Source of the DNA: Roseateles amylovorans
GTDB lineage: Bacteria > Pseudomonadota > Gammaproteobacteria > Burkholderiales > Burkholderiaceae_C
Length of the DNA stretch: 64,000 nt
Direction of reading: 5' to 3'
NCBI RefSeq assembly: GCF_025398155.2
Contig: NZ_CP104562.2
Coordinates: 5,270,001-5,334,000 of the forward strand
Numbering within the stretch: position 1 is the stretch's first letter; every line of letters starts with the position of its first letter. A model generated the notes under the pieces. It was not told the DNA's origin and did no database searches. It saw only the letters and a program-made list of their open reading frames with translations. Below are positions 1-8,119 of the stretch, piece after piece. The translations under genes and the position numbers were made by a program.

Positions 1-2
1 CC

Positions 3-1253
3 GCGCTTCCCTTCCCTTCCGACCCCGCCCGCACAGCCGCCGAACGCCTCGGCGCGGCCCCGCCCCCCACGCAGAAGCATCCCGCAGCCGCAGCACCGTC
101 CTCTTCGCTGATCGTGCTGATGGCCGCGTCGGCCGGCCTGGGTGCGGCCTCGCTCTATTACAGCCAGCCGATCCTGGCACCGTTGGCCGAGGACCTGCAT
201 GCGTCGACCGGCCACATCGGCGCGGTACCGATGCTGACCCAGCTCGGTTATGCCGCGGGCATCCTGCTGCTGACCCCGCTGGGGGATCGCTTCGACCGTC
301 GGCGGGTGATCCTGACCAAGTTCGTGCTGCTGGTGATCACGCTCCTGCTCAACGGCTTTGCGCCTGGGCTGGCGTCGTTCCTGGTGGCCAGCGCCTTGCT
401 GGGACTCACCGCCACCTTGGCTCAGGACGTCGTGCCGATGGCGGCCACGCTCAGCCCGCCGGCACATCGCGGCCGCATCGTCGGCCAGGTGATGACCGGG
501 CTGCTGCTGGGCATCCTGCTGTCGCGGGTGATGAGCGGCGTGATCGCCGACCTGTTCGGCTGGCGCTGGGTCTATGGCCTGGCGGCGCTGGCCCTGTCGA
601 TCGCGGGTCTGGCGAGCTGGCGCTGGCTGCCCGCCTCCCCGCCGATGGCGCCCACCACCTATACGGCCCTGCTGGGCTCGCTGGGCCGGCTGTGGAAGGA
701 ACAACCCGCACTGCGCCGCGCCGCGCTGGCGCAAGGCCTGCTGGCCGTGGCCTTCAGCGCCTTTTGGTCGACGCTGGCGGTGATGCTGCATCAGCGCTTC
801 GGCCTGGGCAGCGCGGTGTCGGGCGCCTTCGGACTGGCGGGGGCGGCCGGCGCGCTGGCCGCGCCGCTGGCAGGACGGATTGCGGATCGTCGCGGTCCGG
901 GTGTCGTCACCCGCCTGGGGGCCTTGCTCACCGCGCTGTCGTTTGCCGTCATGTCGATCACGCCCTGGCTGGATCGTGGCCCCGCGATCGTGCTGCTGGT
1001 CGTGCTGGCCGTGACCTTCGACTTCGGGGTGCAGGCCACGTTGGTCGCCCATCAGACCATCGTCTACAGCCTGGATCCGGCGGCGCGCAGCCGGCTGAAC
1101 GCCTTGCTCTTCACCGGGATGTTCATCGGCATGGCCAGCGGGGCGGCGCTGGGCAGCCTGCTGCTGGCCGAATGGGGCTGGGTGGCCGTCACCGCCCTGG
1201 CGGCGCTGGCCAGCCTCGGCGCCCTGCTGTTGCGGCTGCAGGGTGAGGACTGA
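3..1253 (+). CDS. MFS transporter, 5' end outside the window
   Basis: Major facilitator superfamily permease of the drug/sugar efflux type, acting in the inner membrane; the substrate cannot be told. Hydrophobic segments run the whole length. The first begins around the GTG at 114 and holds the family-typical LYYSQPILAPLA, and a loop-2/3 motif GDRFDRRRV follows. The frame is open without a stop back to base 3. A start at GTG 114 would cut into transmembrane segment 1, and no ATG or GTG lies in frame between 3 and 113, so the true start is probably upstream of the window. It converges on the next gene with only 6 bases between stops. Confidence 0.85.
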   Translation, partial: ALPFPSDPARTAAERLGAAPPPTQKHPAAAAPSSSLIVLMAASAGLGAASLYYSQPILAPLAEDLHASTGHIGAVPMLTQLGYAAGILLLTPLGDRFDRRRVILTKFVLLVITLLLNGFAPGLASFLVASALLGLTATLAQDVVPMAATLSPPAHRGRIVGQVMTGLLLGILLSRVMSGVIADLFGWRWVYGLAALALSIAGLASWRWLPASPPMAPTTYTALLGSLGRLWKEQPALRRAALAQGLLAVAFSAFWSTLAVMLHQRFGLGSAVSGAFGLAGAAGALAAPLAGRIADRRGPGVVTRLGALLTALSFAVMSITPWLDRGPAIVLLVVLAVTFDFGVQATLVAHQTIVYSLDPAARSRLNALLFTGMFIGMASGAALGSLLLAEWGWVAVTALAALASLGALLLRLQGED

Positions 1254-1259
1254 TCCCGT

Positions 1260-1856
1260 TCAGCGCGCCAGGAAGCGGACGTAGAGCTGCTCGGTCGGAC
1301 CGAGCCCATGCATCGCGTGTTCTTCAGGCGATGCGAGCGAAAACTCCAGCCGCTCCAGCAGCGCGATGGACGGACGATTGGCCCGCTCCACGCTGGCCAG
1401 CAGGCGCTCGGCGCCATGGTGCGACCGCAGGTGCGCCACCATCCGGGCGACGGCCCGCGTGGCATGCCCGCGACCCTGGACCGCGCTGCTGAGCAGGTAG
1501 CCGATCCAGCAGGACTGCGGATCCGTCATCGACGCCTGCACAAAGCCGACCCATCCGGCATCCGGCAGCGTCAGCAACCAGTTGAACCACAGCTCGCTGC
1601 CATCGGGCGAGCGGCCCCGTTCGCGACGCCGATAGACCTCGCGCAACGCCGCCACCGAGGCCGGCGGTTCGTCATCGAGATAGGCATACAGCGATCGCTC
1701 GCTGAGCACCTCGAACATCGGCTCGGCCTGGTCGGCGGTCAACGGTTCCAAGATCAGCGGCGGCGCATGCAGCCGAGGCGCAGGCGGATGGGGATCCGTC
1801 GTCGAACGCGTGTCGATGGTCGGAGGCGACGGTAGCGAGGGGGACGCGGGATTCAT
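1260..1856 (-). CDS. GNAT-family N-acetyltransferase
   Basis: Predicted cytosolic acetyl-CoA-dependent N-acetyltransferase of 198 residues, nearest in style to RimJ/RimL-type enzymes. A Pro/Ser-rich stretch (about residues 1-32) precedes the domain. The acetyl-CoA binding loop is visible as QGRGHA (127-132), after a beta strand WIGYLLSS and followed by the usual helix. The C-terminal region has the expected pattern of a conserved Asn (ERANRPSIALLERLEF). The substrate is unknown. It is divergent from the DJ-1/PfpI gene at 1935, so the two may share a short intergenic promoter region. Confidence 0.8.
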   Translation of the reverse strand: MNPASPSLPSPPTIDTRSTTDPHPPAPRLHAPPLILEPLTADQAEPMFEVLSERSLYAYLDDEPPASVAALREVYRRRERGRSPDGSELWFNWLLTLPDAGWVGFVQASMTDPQSCWIGYLLSSAVQGRGHATRAVARMVAHLRSHHGAERLLASVERANRPSIALLERLEFSLASPEEHAMHGLGPTEQLYVRFLAR

Positions 1857-1934
1857 GCGCGGCGAGTGTCGCAGGTCGGCCGAATTTTTTCGCTCGCCTG
1901 CCTGTCAGGCACGGGCTTTGCCGCTCAGGCGGGC

Positions 1935-2594
1935 ATGAGCACCGAACTCCGCACCGTTCATCTGTACCTCTTCGACGGCTTTGCCGACTGGGAGGCCGCC
2001 TTCGCTGTGGCGGGCATCAACAACCCCGAGTTCCAGCGCGAGCCGGGCACCTGGCAGGTCCGCACGGTCGCGGCTGCGGGGGCCAGCCTGGTGCGGTCCA
2101 TGGGCGGACTGGCGGTGCTGCCGGATCAGCGGCTCTCCACGCTGTTCCCGGACGACACCTCGATGCTGATCCTGCCCGGCGGCCCGGGTTGGGATCAGGG
2201 CGAGCATCTGGAAGCCGCCGGCAAGGCCAAGGACATCCTGGATCACGGCGGCCAGGTCGCCGCGATCTGTGGCGCCACTGCCGGCCTGGCGCGCTTGGGT
2301 ATCCTGGACCAACGGCGACACACCAGCAACGCCGCCAGTTATCTCAACGGCACCGGCTATGCGGGCGGTGAACACTATGTGGATGAACCGGTGGTCGACG
2401 AAAGCGGCCTGATCACCGCCGGCGGCATGTCCGCGCTGGAGTTTGCCCAGGCGATCTTCCAGCGGCTCGGCGTCTATGAGGACGAGGTGCTGGACGCCTG
2501 GTATCAGGTCAACAAGACCGGCAAATCCAGCTGGTACGCCAAGATGGCGGCCGCCGCCGGTGGGTCGGCATCGGGCGGCGCCACCCGCGATTGA
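1935..2594 (+). CDS. DJ-1/PfpI family protein (type 1 glutamine amidotransferase-like)
   Basis: A 219-residue protein of the DJ-1/PfpI superfamily, whose members include glyoxalases, deglycase-type and stress proteins; the exact reaction is not predictable. The nucleophile elbow is AAICGATAGL with Cys112. An acidic residue expected near it in the fold is Glu20 in FADWEAAF. The conserved glycine turn PGGPGW lies at 81-86. I chose ATG 1935 because the family begins directly with the first beta strand (TVHLYLFDGFADWE); the frame extends back to GTG 1866. It converges with the next gene 15 bases later. Confidence 0.82.
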   Translation: MSTELRTVHLYLFDGFADWEAAFAVAGINNPEFQREPGTWQVRTVAAAGASLVRSMGGLAVLPDQRLSTLFPDDTSMLILPGGPGWDQGEHLEAAGKAKDILDHGGQVAAICGATAGLARLGILDQRRHTSNAASYLNGTGYAGGEHYVDEPVVDESGLITAGGMSALEFAQAIFQRLGVYEDEVLDAWYQVNKTGKSSWYAKMAAAAGGSASGGATRD

Positions 2595-2609
2595 GGTCCG
2601 CCGCGCGGC

Positions 2610-3203
2610 TCAGAAACCCAACTGAGGCAGGCGTCCATCGCAGGCGTCGGCCAGCAGTTCGGCCGTGTGCGGATCGGTCACCGCATCGTCGGCATGCTGA
2701 AGCACCTGCCGTGCAAATTCCGCCTGCCCGGTGTGCAAGGCGCTGATGTGGATCGACTCGCCATTGCGCAGCCGCACGACCCACCACTTCATGAAGTCGG
2801 AGTACACGACCTGCTGGACGTCCGACCAGGCGGCGTGGCCGTTGGCGCGCACCGTTCGACGGTAGGTCAGGCCCTGGTCCGACACCTCATGGCGGTCCAG
2901 CAGGCATTCCAGCAGCGCCCACAACGACAGCAGCGCCAGGGCGACGAAGATCGGCAAGGCGGCGGTGGCAGCGGCATCCCGGCGCGCCGACACGGAGGCC
3001 GCGACGATGCAGCCGGTGAACAGCACCACGCCCACAATGCCGAGGATCAGCATCGTCGTCGGCAACACCATGCGGCCGGGCGCGCGGCTGTCTCCGAGCT
3101 TGTTGGCGGCGGCACGGCTGTGCCGCACCCACACCAGCACCAGCGCCATCACGATCGCCCAAATGATCCATTGAACAATCGGCCTCCAAAGCGAGCTGTC
3201 CAT
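2610..3203 (-). CDS. hypothetical membrane protein with PH-like C-terminal region
   Basis: Not recognised as a named family. It has 197 residues. Hydrophobic helices lie near 9-26, 46-72 and 80-102. A soluble C-terminal part (about 105-175) alternates strands, including GLTYRRTV, AAWSDVQQVVY and WWVVRLRNGESIHIS, and resembles the PH-like domains of small bacterial membrane proteins. ATG 3203 is preferred over an in-frame start at 3242 because a strong ribosome binding site (GGGAGGA on the minus strand) lies just upstream. An 11-bp tandem repeat sits 70-105 bases upstream. Confidence 0.6.
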   Translation of the reverse strand: MDSSLWRPIVQWIIWAIVMALVLVWVRHSRAAANKLGDSRAPGRMVLPTTMLILGIVGVVLFTGCIVAASVSARRDAAATAALPIFVALALLSLWALLECLLDRHEVSDQGLTYRRTVRANGHAAWSDVQQVVYSDFMKWWVVRLRNGESIHISALHTGQAEFARQVLQHADDAVTDPHTAELLADACDGRLPQLGF

Positions 3204-3275
3204 GACGCCCGTCCTCCCAGATGTGCTTGACGATCGCGGCAAGGCTGCCGCGGCGGATGTTCCGTACTTCTGTTG

Positions 3276-3308
3276 TTCTTCTTGGCTTCTTCTTGGCTTC
3301 TTCTTGGA
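3276..3308. repeat. 11-bp tandem repeat, three copies
   Basis: Three head-to-tail copies of TTCTTCTTGGC occur at 3276-3286, 3287-3297 and 3298-3308, the last ending in A. They lie in the 186-bp gap between two minus-strand genes (2610-3203 and 3390-4187). The unit is not a multiple of three, so slippage would shift any frame read through it. No confident gene crosses it. Confidence 0.8.
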
Positions 3309-3389
3309 TGCAGCCGTCCACCGCTCCGACGCGCTTGCGGGGCGGGATTGTGCATGGGTGAATCGCCGCGCGATGGCGGCCCTCGCACG

Positions 3390-4187
3390 TCAGCGACGAG
3401 CGGTCAGCAACGCCAGATCGAGGGTCGCCACCGAGGCGTTGGCCGGGCTGGGCAGCGCGCGCTGATCCAGCACCTCGAATCCCGCATCGGCCACCATGGC
3501 GACGATGCGCGCCGGCGTGCGCCACGCCGTGAACATCTGATCGCCATTGGCGGCGGTGTCGAGGCGTTGCTCGTCGCGCTGACCGGTGATCGACGTCAGC
3601 AACAGCACGCCGCGGGGCACCAGCCGCGTGCGCAGCCCTTGGAAGAACGCCTGCGCACCGTCATCGTCGAGGTAGCTCAGTCCGAAGCTGAAAGCCGCAG
3701 CGTCGAAGGGAAGGTCACGGTCACGGTCAGGTCCGGCTGCGGCGGCGACGCCGTGCTGCCGACGGTCTTGCTCCATCCGCTGCGCCAGGTCCTGCAGCCG
3801 TCGACAGTCGGCCACCAGAAACTCGGCACCGGGCACCCGCAATCGGGCCTCGCGCACCATGGCGGGCGATAGATCGACGCCGACGATGCGCACATCCGGC
3901 CGATGATGCGCCACGAAGGCGCTCACATTGCCTGGTCCGCAGGCGATGTCCAGAAATCGGCCGCCTGCCGGCAGATGCGGCAGGAGCAAGGCATAGGTGG
4001 GCTCGTAGTCCGTCAGACCGAAGTACTTGTCGGCATAGCGGCCGGCATGCCGGTCGAAGGTGGCCACGGAGACCGCAGTCGGGTCCGCGGGTGACGAATC
4101 CCCGCCCTGCTCTGCCGACGCGTTCGGCATCGAGGCGTCAGGAGCGCAAGGGGCGGCAGGAGGATGTTGGCCTGGCAGATTCGTCAT
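3390..4187 (-). CDS. class I SAM-dependent methyltransferase
   Basis: Predicted soluble methyltransferase of 265 residues using S-adenosylmethionine; the substrate is unknown. Motif I is LDIACGPGN (79-87), and the acidic residue closing strand beta-2 is in VGVDLSPAM (103-110). A strand-4 region FDAAAFSFGLSYLDD fits a ubiE/COQ5-like or methyltransf_11 fold. The first 40 residues are Pro/Ala/Ser-rich and may be partly dispensable, and a later in-frame Met at residue 20 is possible. An irregular polar stretch at 138-158 looks like a loop insertion. It lies 19 bases downstream of nagZ and could be co-transcribed with it. Confidence 0.8.
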   Translation of the reverse strand: MTNLPGQHPPAAPCAPDASMPNASAEQGGDSSPADPTAVSVATFDRHAGRYADKYFGLTDYEPTYALLLPHLPAGGRFLDIACGPGNVSAFVAHHRPDVRIVGVDLSPAMVREARLRVPGAEFLVADCRRLQDLAQRMEQDRRQHGVAAAAGPDRDRDLPFDAAAFSFGLSYLDDDGAQAFFQGLRTRLVPRGVLLLTSITGQRDEQRLDTAANGDQMFTAWRTPARIVAMVADAGFEVLDQRALPSPANASVATLDLALLTARR

Positions 4188-4206
4188 GTCGGTGGGATCG
4201 CCGGAT

Positions 4207-5322
4207 TCAGGGCAGGCGGGCCAGCGCCTCCAGATAGCGCGGCGCCAGCATCAGTTCGTCCCAGGTCAGCGGGGCCGATTGCGGCACCAGCGCGGCGCGG
4301 CGGGCTTCGCTGTCGATGGCGGGCGTCCAGTCGCCGCGGGCCTGGGCGGCGGTGAGGCCGTCCAACAGCTCATCGATGGCGCGGCCGTTGTCCTCCAGGC
4401 TCTGGTTGCAGAGCAGCACCAGGTCGCAGCCGGCATCCAGGGCCGCGAGGGCGGCTTCGGTGAAACCCACTGGACGGCCCTCGATGACCCGCGCGCCCGC
4501 CATGCCCAGGTCGTCACTGAAGACGGCGCCGGCGAAGCCCAGGCGTTCGCGCAGGATGTCCTGCAGCCAGCGGCGGCTGAAGCCGGCGGGGCGGCTGTCC
4601 ACCTTGCGATAAACCACATGCGCCGGCATGACCGCCGACAGGCTGAGGCTCAACCATTCGAACGGACGCGCATCCTCCGCCAGGATCGCCTTCAGGCTGC
4701 GGGTGTCCACAGGCACGTCGACATGCGAATCGGCGCTGACATAGCCGTGTCCCGGGAAGTGCTTGCCGCAGCTGCCCATGCCCGCGAGCGCAAGCCCTTG
4801 GATCAGGCTCTGGCCCAGCAGGCTGACCACCCGAGGATCGCGATGGAAGCTGCGTGAGCCGATCACCGCGCTGCGCGAGTGCGCCGAGGCGGTGCCACCC
4901 CCGTTTGCAGCACCAGGCGCGTCTTCAGCGTGATCCAGATCCAGCACGGGCGCGAAGCTGAAGTCCACACCGCAGGCCCGCAGCTCGAGCGCCAGCACCA
5001 TGCCGGTCGCGGTGGCGGCCTGGACGGCGCGCATCGCATCCTCCATCCACAGCTCGCCCAGGGTGCGCATGGCCGGCAGCGCAGTGAAGCCATCAGTGCG
5101 GAAGCGTTGGACGCGGCCGCCCTCCTGATCCACCGCAATGAGCAGATCGGGACGAATCGACTTGGCCTCGGCACACAGGGCGGTGAGCTGAGCGCGGTGC
5201 TCGAAGTGACGGGCAAACAGAATCAGGCCGCCGGTCAGCGGATGGGCCAGTCGGCGGCGATCGTCGGCGGTGAGCGAGGTGCCGGCGATGTCGAGGATGA
5301 CGGGAGCGTGCAGGGTGTCCAT
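4207..5322 (-). CDS. nagZ: beta-N-acetylhexosaminidase NagZ
   Basis: Glycoside hydrolase family 3 enzyme of the cytosol that removes GlcNAc from GlcNAc-anhydroMurNAc-peptides in peptidoglycan recycling. Its products feed amino sugar recycling and AmpC induction signals. The family signature KHFPGHG is at 187-193, with the acid/base loop His at 200 (SADSH). The nucleophile Asp is in FSDDLGM (269-275), and DQEGGRVQR is at 65-73. Length is 371 residues, slightly above the usual 340, partly from a Gly/Ser/Ala-rich loop at 133-150. ATG 5322 is chosen over TTG 5328. It ends the run pdxJ-GNAT-acpS-nagZ. Confidence 0.95.
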   Translation of the reverse strand: MDTLHAPVILDIAGTSLTADDRRRLAHPLTGGLILFARHFEHRAQLTALCAEAKSIRPDLLIAVDQEGGRVQRFRTDGFTALPAMRTLGELWMEDAMRAVQAATATGMVLALELRACGVDFSFAPVLDLDHAEDAPGAANGGGTASAHSRSAVIGSRSFHRDPRVVSLLGQSLIQGLALAGMGSCGKHFPGHGYVSADSHVDVPVDTRSLKAILAEDARPFEWLSLSLSAVMPAHVVYRKVDSRPAGFSRRWLQDILRERLGFAGAVFSDDLGMAGARVIEGRPVGFTEAALAALDAGCDLVLLCNQSLEDNGRAIDELLDGLTAAQARGDWTPAIDSEARRAALVPQSAPLTWDELMLAPRYLEALARLP

Positions 5323-5428
5323 CAGCAAAGTCTCAATCCAGAAGAGTCCGAGGGTGCCAGCGACACGGGTCGCGGCGGGTCATCAGTGGCGGAAGACGGC
5401 AGGGCCGGCGGCGGCGGCCATGGTGTCT

Positions 5429-5824
5429 TCAGTCGCGGGTTTCAATCACGACGAAGGCGGCGGCGTACTCGCTTTCGTCGGAGACGGTGACATGGGCGCT
5501 CAGGCGCTTGGCATCGAACCATTCGGCGAGCGCGCCATGCAGTTGGATGCCGGGCTTGCCGCTGGGCGCCTTGACGATCTCGCAAGCGCGCCAGGTCATC
5601 GGCATGCGCATGCCCATGCCGATCGCCTTCGAGAACGCTTCCTTGGCCGAGAACCGGGTGGCGAGATAGGCGATGCCCCGCGCCGGCACGCGGGCGAAGC
5701 GCTCGCGGAAGACCTCGATCTCATGCGGGCCGAGCACCTTCTCGGCAAAGCGCTCGCCCCGACGCTCGAAGGTCTCGCGGATGCGTCGGATGTCGCAGAT
5801 GTCGGTGCCAATGCCATAGATCAT
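5429..5824 (-). CDS. acpS: holo-[acyl-carrier-protein] synthase AcpS
   Basis: Transfers 4'-phosphopantetheine from CoA to the serine of ACP; the probable target is AcpP encoded at 17382-17621. The protein has 131 residues, typical for AcpS. The N-terminal signature MIYGIGTDI carries the Mg-binding Asp8, and FSAKEAFSKAIG (58-69) carries the second metal ligand Glu62. The ATG at 5824 overlaps the TGA of the upstream acetyltransferase gene by 4 bases (ATGA), implying translational coupling. The frame extends further upstream, but only this start fits the family. Confidence 0.95.
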   Translation of the reverse strand: MIYGIGTDICDIRRIRETFERRGERFAEKVLGPHEIEVFRERFARVPARGIAYLATRFSAKEAFSKAIGMGMRMPMTWRACEIVKAPSGKPGIQLHGALAEWFDAKRLSAHVTVSDESEYAAAFVVIETRD

Positions 5825-6438
5825 GTTGTTGTCTCCAGCGGCGGCCAGCCCAGCACCTCGTTGCGGTGCCGGCGGCCATCCAGTTCGAACCAAGTCTCAC
5901 CCAACTGGGTGGCGCCTTCGCGGCGATAGAAGGTCAGCGCCCTCGCGTTGCCCTCCCAGGCGGACAGCCACAAGGATCGCGTTGAATGCGCCTGACGGGC
6001 ATGCCGCAACAGAGCAGCGCCGAAGCCGAGCCCCTGGCAGGTCGGGGCGACATAGAGCCGGGTCAGCTCGACCCGGCCCGGCTCGGTGTGGCTGTCCAGC
6101 GCGGCCCAGGCCTGCAGCGGCAAGTCGGGTGCCGGGGCCAGCGCCTGCGCAGCCGGCAACCCGGCCGCCTTGATGTCGTCGTCCCGCGAGCGAGGATTCG
6201 GCTTGACATCGGTCCGCGCGCCCGGTTTGGGCGGGACGACGTCCGGCGGCCCCTCGATGACCCACATCGGATCTTGGGCGAGCGCCCGGGCGAGCGTCTC
6301 GGGTCGGAAGGCGTCCTCCACATAGGCGGCGAACGCAGCGGTCACGCCGTGCGAGGCATAGGTGTCCAGCCAGACCCAACGCGCCAGTGCCGCGATGCGC
6401 GGCAGGTCTGCCGCCACAGCGCGACGGATCGAGCTCAT
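5821..6438 (-). CDS. GNAT-family N-acetyltransferase between pdxJ and acpS
   Basis: Predicted acetyl-CoA-dependent acetyltransferase, 205 residues, with a classic GNAT layout. An N-terminal IRRAVAADLPRIAALA helps define the first strand and helix. The acetyl-CoA loop is in LYVAPTCQGLGFGAALL (128-144), and NARALTFYRREG gives the conserved Asn/Tyr helix. A Pro-rich polar insertion occupies about residues 63-108, longer than in most GNATs. It overlaps pdxJ by ATGA at its start and acpS by ATGA at its end, so all three should be translated as one coupled unit. The substrate is unknown. Confidence 0.82.
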   Translation of the reverse strand: MSSIRRAVAADLPRIAALARWVWLDTYASHGVTAAFAAYVEDAFRPETLARALAQDPMWVIEGPPDVVPPKPGARTDVKPNPRSRDDDIKAAGLPAAQALAPAPDLPLQAWAALDSHTEPGRVELTRLYVAPTCQGLGFGAALLRHARQAHSTRSLWLSAWEGNARALTFYRREGATQLGETWFELDGRRHRNEVLGWPPLETTT

Positions 6439-7220
6439 CCCGCGTAGGCGCGCTGGATGCAGCGCTGATAGTCGCGCACGGTCTCGGCATAGCCGAGCTC
6501 CAGTGCGTCGGCGATGAGCGCATGGCCGATGGACACTTCCGCCACGCCCGGCACCTCGCGCAGGAAGCGGGTGAGGTTGTCCCGGTTGAGGTCGTGACCG
6601 GCATTGATCGCCAAGCCCTGCGCCAGCGCGGCGCGGGCGGTCGCGGTGAAGGTGGCGAGCACCTCGTCCTCCTTCGGTGTGCCGTAGGCGCTGGCCCAGC
6701 GCTCGGTGTAGAGCTCGATGCGATCGGCGCCCAGCGCGGCGACATGCGCCATCGCCTCCGGCAACGGATCCATGAACAGACTGACCCGCACGCCCAGGGA
6801 TTTGCACTCGGCGATCATCGGACGCAGCCGCTCGGCGTCGGCCGGCAGTTGCCAGCCGTGGTCGGAGGTGAATTGATCCTCGCTGTCGGGCACGAAGGTG
6901 GCCTGATGCGGACGGACCTCGCGGATGAAGTCCATCAGGTTCTGCGTCGGATTGCCTTCGATGTTGTATTCGGCTTGCGGCCAGGCTTTCATCAGTGTGG
7001 CCAGCTCGCGCACATCGTCGGCGCGGATGTGGCGCGCATCCGGGCGCGGATGCACAGTGATGCCCTGCGCACCGGCCTCCAGGCACAGCTGTGCGGCGCG
7101 GATCACGCTGGGAATGCCCAGGTGTCGCGTATTGCGCAGCAGCGCCACCTTGTTCACATTGACGGACAGCGCGCAGCGCGCGTCATGGCGAGCGCCTTCG
7201 GGAGCGATGAGGGGATTCAT
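6435..7220 (-). CDS. pdxJ: pyridoxine 5'-phosphate synthase PdxJ
   Basis: Condenses 1-deoxy-D-xylulose 5-phosphate with 3-amino-2-oxopropyl phosphate to form pyridoxine 5'-phosphate, the last ring-closing step of the DXP-dependent vitamin B6 pathway. It is a cytosolic TIM-barrel enzyme. It has 261 residues, close to the family norm of about 240-260. Recognisable segments are LSVNVNKVALLRNTR, GITVHPRPDARHI, the EGNPT loop and HDLNRDNL. The position after recO and before acpS is the usual proteobacterial order. Confidence 0.96.
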   Translation of the reverse strand: MNPLIAPEGARHDARCALSVNVNKVALLRNTRHLGIPSVIRAAQLCLEAGAQGITVHPRPDARHIRADDVRELATLMKAWPQAEYNIEGNPTQNLMDFIREVRPHQATFVPDSEDQFTSDHGWQLPADAERLRPMIAECKSLGVRVSLFMDPLPEAMAHVAALGADRIELYTERWASAYGTPKEDEVLATFTATARAALAQGLAINAGHDLNRDNLTRFLREVPGVAEVSIGHALIADALELGYAETVRDYQRCIQRAYAG

Positions 7221-7234
7221 GGGCGGGGCTAACC

Positions 7235-8008
7235 TCAGGTGAGCAGCTTCTGCACGTCCAGCAAGACCTGGCGCGTGCGCAGCGGACGATGCCCCAGATG
7301 ATAGTGAAGCAGACCACGTAGCAGCGGCTTCATCGAAGCGCCCGCCGCTTCGCAGGCCTGTTGCAAGGCCGCCGAGCTGCCGTGCATCAGGGCGGCCTGC
7401 AACTGGATCAGCGCCTGACCCTGAAGTTGGGGCGCGTCATGGTTGGGCACGATCACGCCGGACTCGGCCGAAATCATGTAGGGACGCTCCGGCTCCAGGG
7501 GCGCTTGTGTGGTGGCCAGCACGCTGAGATCGGGCAGCAGACCGCATTCGGACAACAGCCGCAGTTCGAAGGCACGGAGCGCGGCCTGAGCGGTGTCCAC
7601 CGCATTGAGCTGCGGGAGCAGCTCGGCGTAGGTGTCGAAGAGCGCGGGTTGCGCATCCTGACGCGGCAGGAACTTCAGCAGCAGCTCGTTGACGTAATAG
7701 CCACTGAACAGCGCAGCCCCGCCGGGCAGCGTCTGCCCGCCGACCCATTCCGCGCCGCGCAGGGTCTGGACCTCGGCGGCACCGTCCTCATTCATTTTCG
7801 ACGGCTTGCTCAGCGTGACCTGCAGCCGCAGGAACGGCAGCAGCACCGAACGCAGCTGGGAGTACGGCCGCTTCGCCCCTTTGGCGACCACCGACAGCCG
7901 GCCCTGATCGCGGGTGAACAGATCCAGCACGAGGCTGGTCTCGCTCCAGTCGTAGTGATGAAGGACAAAAGCCGCCTGGGTCGCAGGCGGCTTAGCGCGT
8001 GTGGCCAT
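7235..8008 (-). CDS. recO: DNA repair protein RecO
   Basis: Mediator of RecF-pathway recombination; it binds SSB and single-stranded DNA, anneals strands and helps load RecA together with RecR. It has 257 residues. An N-terminal OB-fold is apparent in AFVLHHYDWSETSLVLDLFTRDQGRLSVVAKGAKRPYS read as consecutive strands (about 12-50), followed by the helical C-terminal domain. No zinc-binding cysteine cluster is visible, as in many proteobacterial RecO proteins. It lies between era (111 bases upstream) and pdxJ (14 bases downstream). Confidence 0.93.
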   Translation of the reverse strand: MATRAKPPATQAAFVLHHYDWSETSLVLDLFTRDQGRLSVVAKGAKRPYSQLRSVLLPFLRLQVTLSKPSKMNEDGAAEVQTLRGAEWVGGQTLPGGAALFSGYYVNELLLKFLPRQDAQPALFDTYAELLPQLNAVDTAQAALRAFELRLLSECGLLPDLSVLATTQAPLEPERPYMISAESGVIVPNHDAPQLQGQALIQLQAALMHGSSAALQQACEAAGASMKPLLRGLLHYHLGHRPLRTRQVLLDVQKLLT

Positions 8009-8119
8009 GGCCTCTCAACGGAATCATCCCTCGTCCCAAGATCAACCGAAACGGACACGAACACGGAAACGGAGAAGCGCGGAGGGCCGCGTCCACCGGG
8101 CGCGGCATCCCCTTGGGCT

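Noticed and set aside
6439..7086. Upstream extension of the GNAT frame through the pdxJ region
   Set aside because: The extension is in a shadow frame of pdxJ and Arg/Gly-rich; the GNAT domain begins exactly at ATG 6438, which overlaps the pdxJ stop.
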